Assembly (NCBI GenBank): GCA_030407005.1
Contig: JAUDYN010000007.1
Span: 2,604,001 to 2,668,000 of the forward strand
Reading direction: 5' to 3'
Origin: Desarmillaria ectypa
Taxonomy: Eukaryota; Basidiomycota; Agaricomycetes; Agaricales; Physalacriaceae
Length of the DNA: 64,000 nt
Both the position numbers and the translations under genes were made by a program. This document shows positions 58,449 to 64,000 of the stretch, piece after piece; the stretch's first letter is position 1; each line of letters begins with the position of its first letter. Under the pieces are notes generated by a model that saw only the letters and a program-made list of their open reading frames with translations, ran no database searches and was not told the origin of the DNA.

Positions 58449-61400
58449 TTACGAACCCGAAGAAATATGTGGCGAACTTGATGAAGAAGCCTCGCCTCCC
58501 AGCACCGCACCTCCTCCAACACCACCACCATTAAACATGGCCCTTAACGTTAGATCATTTCGTTTCTGCCTCACTCGTTCCGCCTCCTCCGCTCCTCCCG
58601 TCATCCTCAGCTTCTTCGCGCCAACAAAATCCGACAATTCAGCATGCAGATCATCCGAACGGCTTTCCAGCTCCTTCGCCCGAATCTTCCGACTCTCTTC
58701 AATCGCCTTCAGTCGTTTCTCAGGATCGATGGCCGCACCGCGAATTTCCATCATGACCGTGCTCAATCCGCCGTGACTGTCTTCTGGCGGCGGCAACTGG
58801 AATTGGCGTCCTTTCGGTATCCGCTGTGTGCCCATGCTAACCACCTGCTCCAGATGCCCAAAGAGTTCCGCTAGTGCCTTGTGATCCTCGAGAAGGTCGT
58901 TGAGCAACTCTTCATTGTGATTCATGAACTGCTGTTCCTCGACAATGTTTTGTAGCTCCTCCTGCCATGTCTTCTTCCACATCGGCTTGATGGTCATGAT
59001 GTGCTCCTTGAGACTCTCAAGTTCAGACGCCGCTGCATCCACGTCTTTCTGGACCGTCTTCATGTACTGCGGCTTGGGCGTTATATGCCGTTTAAGCACG
59101 TCTGCCTTCACGGTGTCAATCGTGTCTTGCAGCCTCTCGACTTCGGTCAAGATATTCTGACTCCGAGTGTCCAGATTCTTCTTGCCAGCATCAATGAATG
59201 CTCGAGCACCGCCGACGCTCACGTTAGCTAGCTGCTTCACCGATTGCGTCTGCGTCCGCAAATTGCCCAATGACTCTTTCGTCTGCTTCATAAATTCAGT
59301 ATACAACTGTCGCATAACTCCAAGGTCTCGCCGGAGATTTTGCACCTCATCGAATTGTGTCTTTAAATCGGTCATAACGCGCGTTGAGTATTCTGAAAAT
59401 ACGGAGCTGCCTGTCATCTGTGGCTGTAGTGATTGTCCAGTGATCTGCGGTATGATAGAAGGCATGGGAGTGGGAGCAAGGGGAGATGGGGGGGAAGAAG
59501 CCGAGCCAACGAATCGAGATAGCCGTCTAGCAACATGTTGAAACTGTTTATCAGTGGGCCGTGCGGGCGCGGGAGTACTCTCTGCAAGAGGTTGGGTAGC
59601 AATAGTAGGGAACTGTGCGGATTGCCGATTGTTACTAGCAACAACTGATCGCAGCTCTTTGATATCTTGAGACAACGTCGAAATTTGGGTATCAATATGC
59701 TGCTTGATCTGGTCAAGAGCTGCAAATGAAATGAGCAAAGATATTAAATGCCGTAATAATTCACTCACGTTCGATGTTCAGGGACAGGAGACACTTTTCT
59801 TTAACTTCGTCCATATCTTCGAGTTCATATTGCACGCCACTCGAAGGATCGCGAATATATATGGCAGGAAAGTTGTCGAGACCGGGATTATATGAAAAAC
59901 GATCCACGAATAATACTCTAAGCGATGAAAAAGACATGCCAGGTTCTATGATCGCCTTTTTAACTTCCCTGCCAAGTTGCAAGAAAACGGTGAACTTGGA
60001 TGACTCTGGTTCCGACTCAAAAGTAGATACCGTTGCCGGCTTTTTCACTGAGAAAGGAGGCTCAGACGGTTCCGGTGTCCTAGCAGGCGTCGATGGTAAA
60101 GGCGGGATAGGAGGGGTTGTTGCTTGCCGTTCTGAGCCTCGAGAAGGAGAACGAAGAGATACAGATGAGCTGCCTCCTCGTGTTGGAGGCAGAGAGGAAG
60201 TCTCTTCGTCGTCTACTTCCGTAAGAACGGCCAATTCTCCTGGTGTAAGGGCAGATGAAACTGCCATGGAACGTCGGTTCGCCTGTCCTCGTACAGATCG
60301 ATCTCGCGAGGTGGAACCCGTCATTTTGGATATATTATATGTCGAATACCGCTTTGATGCCCTGCGTTCTAGGGTATCGCTTTGTTTGAGAGCAGCAAGC
60401 GAACTCGCCACAGCCGGAGCTTGCGCAGCATCTATGGGCGGAGTTTCGGAGGGCGGAGTCTCTGGCGAGTCATTCCTTTCATCAGATGGGTGTTCGGGAC
60501 TTGACGGTTCGACAACGAGACTAGGAGCAGGTGGAGGGGAAGTCATGGGTTTATCAACCAAAGAATAGCGTTTCACGCTTGATGGAACAGCACGCTGGAC
60601 TGATGCGGGAGGCGTCGCCGTGGTAGCAGACGATTCATCATCAAAAGAAGTGTCGGGAGGAGGGGGTTCATTAGGTGGCAGAACGGGAGGAGGTACCGGC
60701 AGTGCATCGTGTGGATTAGGCATCTCCCCGGATATATCTGGATCGGGGTCAAGGGGAGGCGACGTGACTTGAGGAGAAAAACCTCCCACGAATGACGAGT
60801 TTCCATTTAGTTGTTCGCGAGATGACTGACCAAGACTTCTCTTTCCCGACGACGACCCACCTCTTCGATAATCTCCACTGTCCGCAGCAGTTCGCGATAG
60901 CTGACTCCGATGGGATGGTTCCCGCCGCGTTGTTCGATCAGTACGTGACGAACGACTGTCGGTCCTCTCATGGCCAGACTGTTCAGACCTTCGTCGATGG
61001 TCAGAGACAATGCGCCGATATATGGACTGCTTGCCCCGCAGACCTTGCAGCAGCTGGGTGATGATTTGTCTGACAGTCGGAAGGTATATCTCAAGATTGT
61101 CGGGTGTAGGATCTTCAGCAAGACATTGCTCTAGGACTGTTCGCAAGTCGTCTGGTACAGATAGAAGCTCACTGGACACGGTGAATAGACATGACTGGGA
61201 TTTTTCAAAGCGGTACTCACTTCATATCGATATTGAACGCGGCGAATGCTGCCACTGCAGCATTGAAGTCGTTCCCTAACTGAACGTATACATCACTGAC
61301 ATTGGTTTCGTCCACTTGCATGAGACTCCATTGCGTGAGTGCCTCCAGCAGCATTTTGATAGACATTAGCAGACGTGTCACTGCAGATTCCACCGCTGGC

Positions 61401-61575
61401 TATAGAAATATCAGTACAAAGGAAGACTCGCCGACTGCAGTACGCTCACATGGGCCCGTGAATTGCCTGTTCGCTCACTGCGTCCCGAATGGTTGGAGGA
61501 AATAGATTGATTGTCGCGACGCGAGGAATGGCCTTGGGCAACAGAATTTGACGAGTTAGACCTACTCGATGACAT
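58449..61575 (-). CDS. BUD6: Actin-interacting polarity factor BUD6/AIP3
   Basis: Polarisome subunit that promotes formin-driven actin cable assembly at growth sites. Four exons (61575-61450, 61399-61221, 61171-59769, 59719-58449) sum to 2,979 nt, giving 992 aa. The N-terminal half has AVTRLLMSIKMLLEALTQWS and VYVQLGNDFNAAVAAF, the AIP3 N-terminal signature, then a long Ser/Pro-rich linker. The conserved AIP3 core starts at FTVFLQLGREVKKAIIEPG, then IYIRDPSSGVQYELEDMDEV. Coiled coils follow (ALDQIKQHIDTQ, LDTRSQNILTEVERLQDTID, MWKKTWQEELQNIVEEQQF, NDLLEDHKALAELF). Length and order match fungal orthologs. The start ATG is the first in the open frame. No damage seen. Confidence 0.94.
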
Positions 61576-64000
61576 TGTGGAAAGGAATCGTTGGGTGTAT
61601 GTGCATGAGGCACGATAAATGAGAGCAAGCCGAAAGTGGGACAAGCCCTGTAACGGTCGTGGGAACTATATTCTATTAACGGATAGCGTTCAGGACGTGG
61701 AGAATTTTCTCATGCCTTCAGTCATTAATGTCAACCTTCAGTTCTAACGGCCATAATACTGGGTTCTTCGCAAGGCTCGGGAATTATTCGTATAACAGCG
61801 ATATAAACCCATTGTAAGCCTACTAGTACGAGTTTAAGCACCTCAATAAGCCCGTACTACATGCTGAAACTTGACCAGTCCTTCTCTCGGCAAAAGAGCC
61901 GCCACAACACACGTTAACTGTGCGTCTTTCTGCGCTGAAAGGCTTCTCCTCCTCTGTTTTACGTCTGACTTGAAACCGATGCGTAGTGTGTAGATAAAAA
62001 TGAGTGCAGTTGTTTATATTTCCGGCGATAGAAGGGGGCGGTAAGCTACCATAATCCTGATGCATGAATGTCAGACAAATCAAATGGAAGAGGCCCCATC
62101 CACGTACGACGGTGGGGTCGTTTGGATGCTATCCAAGCACCAATTGACATACTTCAGATTTCCTGGTTGCTCCGATTTGTACCAGGTTTGATGAGACCAT
62201 AACGCATCAAAAATTATCTTCTGATTGTGCGGGAAAAGAGGCGAAGAAATGTACTCAGTAACATCGACCTTGTTCAATGTATAGGTTAATGCTTCATACT
62301 GACCTCCGTAGCCTGATAAGTACCGATGGCAGATAACGTGGATGGGAAGATCAGTACCCGTAAATGTGGTTTCCGTCCACAGCTCCTCTAACTGAACTCG
62401 CAAGGAATATATCTGATGTTCAGGAAAAGAGCCTTGAAGCCAATGTGATTATGTAGTTGCATGAGGATCTTGCTAACTTTCCGTGCGGCTCTGTCCTCGA
62501 CGTGCTCCTGGCAGTCGACGAAGCAGGTAAGCTGGGGAATGAAGTCGTGTAGATAATGGATTTTCGGAGCCAAGCTATGTTGCATAGGTAGTATATGCAT
62601 GTGAGGTTGGTGATGTATATACCCTGGGAAGTGATTAGGGATGGGACCGTCCGGTCGATCATGGTGAAGAGGGCACAGATGAACTGGTCCAAAACCAGAC
62701 AAGGCGGCTTCAAAAATTTAGTGAAGCTCGCACAGGCTACGACCAACTCACTGGTTCCACGATCATCTCCTGGCAAACTAGAAGTTAGTTAACGTTCCAT
62801 TGCGTGATGACCATGCCGTTGATCACAACATGCTCTTCGAATCATGGAAGTAAGTATTGAGGCAGTCTAGATTTCAGGACGAGTACATGCGTGCAAGATG
62901 CTGGAAACAGCCTTTGCACGTCACTGATTGCCAACCTAGATTCCTCAAAAATTTAGAGTTTTCCTCCAGGACGGTGTGCTGATTTCACGCTGGTCGATAG
63001 TTCAAGCGGGGACAACAGCGAACGGCGTGAGAGTGAGCGCCATCGACTGGGTCGTCCTGCCTATGCATCAAAGTGATCAGCAACGAACGCCATTTGAGCA
63101 TACATAATCCCCCTACAGAGTTAATCCGGTATCTTGCTCTTTCGATGCGTCCAGACCAGAGCGTCTTTATTGCGCCTGTGGCCACCGGTTCCTAGAGACT
63201 TGTCGGTGTCTGCAGGCCGTAAGTAACTGCTTCACGTTGCCAGCGTCCTGAAATTGGACTAATGGATCAGAACCGCAAATCCCTTGACATACGGACCTTC
63301 GTATTGGCGATAGATCGTGATTAAGGGCTTGTCGATATTCGACTAGATATACTGACAGAGAAGCATGTTAGCAGTTTGAACTTGTCTGCGGAATAGCAGC
63401 TAAATAAGATGAAAAGTACAAAACTCGCTAATGCCTACGTCATTCCCATTTTTATGGAGGTGGGAGGATACCGTTCAAGAGACTGTTGCAAGCCCAGGCT
63501 CAGAAAATGCCCTTTAGATGTCGCGACGCAACGACACGGTCTTGGATGACCTCCTCTGATATGAAATCAAGTAAAAAGAGAATAAAAAGAATAAATAGCT
63601 GCCTGGAACATCCGACGAGGTGGCTAGGCGCTTTTTGTCGTGAAGAGCCAGCCATGAAGCAAGCGGCGAGGAGTTGGCGCTATATCGGCGGCCCCGGTTG
63701 AAGTAAATGGCGCGCTTGGATGCTCTCGAATCCGGCAGTTCCCGTTGGTAATTTGGTAGTAAGTAGGAGCGCAACTGCAGGCAATTGCTATAGTACGAAC
63801 ATTGCGGACGTTCAATGTGGCGCGGGAGTTCAGGACCCACTTTCACAGCGAGATTCTGGGCCTGGTCTGTGTAGAAGCATATACTTGGCAAAGAAAACTA
63901 GTAGCTGAAACCGCCTTCCGTGAAAGAAGGTTAGAAACCGGGCCGCTGTCAACTGCTTCAACCCTAAGAGCTGCGTAAGCATAAACAGCACCGAGTGCCT
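61576..64000. other. BUD6 upstream region and relics
   Basis: The first 250 bases should hold the BUD6 promoter. Beyond it, minus-strand frames at 62776-62080 look protein-like (LVLDQFICALFTM, LFLNIRYIP, WTETTFTGTDLPIHVICHRYL) but need several frame changes, so no gene is called. They may form one decayed F-box/LRR-type gene. From 62800 to the window end only short unrelated frames are seen. Confidence 0.4.
62520..62612 (-). repeat. Dispersed relic, copy B (IYYLCNIAWLRK block)
   Basis: Reverse-strand counterpart of 43979-44070, listed there. This copy sits in a longer open stretch (complement of 62420-62776, about 118 codons), so it is the better preserved of the two. Confidence 0.5.

Overview
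The window looks like chromosomal DNA of a filamentous basidiomycete, probably an Agaricomycete. The genes are broken by many 45-80 nt introns with GT/AG ends and CTRAY-like branch points. The best protein matches are fungal housekeeping families, and several genes are of kinds typical of mushroom-forming fungi (DUF6534-type membrane protein, GMC oxidoreductase, GH16 glucanase-like protein, F-box relics). I rebuilt exon structures by hand. For most of the spliced genes the exon lengths sum to an exact multiple of three and give proteins of normal family length; where I did not complete that sum, the entry says so.

Layout. 1-9.2 kb: a Kap123/importin-4 karyopherin (5' end outside the window), an Axl2-like membrane protein, the scavenger decapping enzyme DcpS and an LC8 dynein light chain. 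12.1-19.4 kb: complete acetyl-CoA carboxylase ACC1 (12 exons, 2,232 aa). 19.7-40.0 kb: a nearly perfect 3,689-bp inverted repeat, 19722-23410 against 36287-39975. Each arm holds a Ran1/Sks1-like protein kinase gene and a broken F-box-like gene. The 12.9-kb spacer holds a two-finger plus Zn2Cys6 transcription factor, the ribosome-biogenesis factor EBP2, an SV2/SVOP-like MFS transporter and several relics. 40.9-50 kb: a short-chain dehydrogenase, an F-box protein, relics, a 24-exon GMC oxidoreductase, and an unusually AT-rich patch. 50.6-61.6 kb: a DUF6534-type seven-helix protein, a GH16 pseudogene, a DCR2-like phosphoesterase, mitochondrial ribosomal protein uL23m, an intact GH16 gene, and the polarity factor BUD6/AIP3. 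61.6-64 kb: relics only.

The genes do not form one pathway. Conserved single-copy genes alternate with rapidly changing stretches of F-box-like relics, palindrome clusters and duplicated segments. The most unusual structure is the inverted repeat. Its inner edge falls inside a pair of older, diverged F-box paralogs, while its outer edge is abrupt. That pattern suggests copying (gene conversion or break-induced replication) started in pre-existing homology. It could let the spacer invert, but it could also be an assembly error, so long reads are needed. Other notable points are microexons of 8, 12 and 13 nt, two of them inside one GMC gene, and a GH16 pseudogene whose intact paralog lies 4 kb away.
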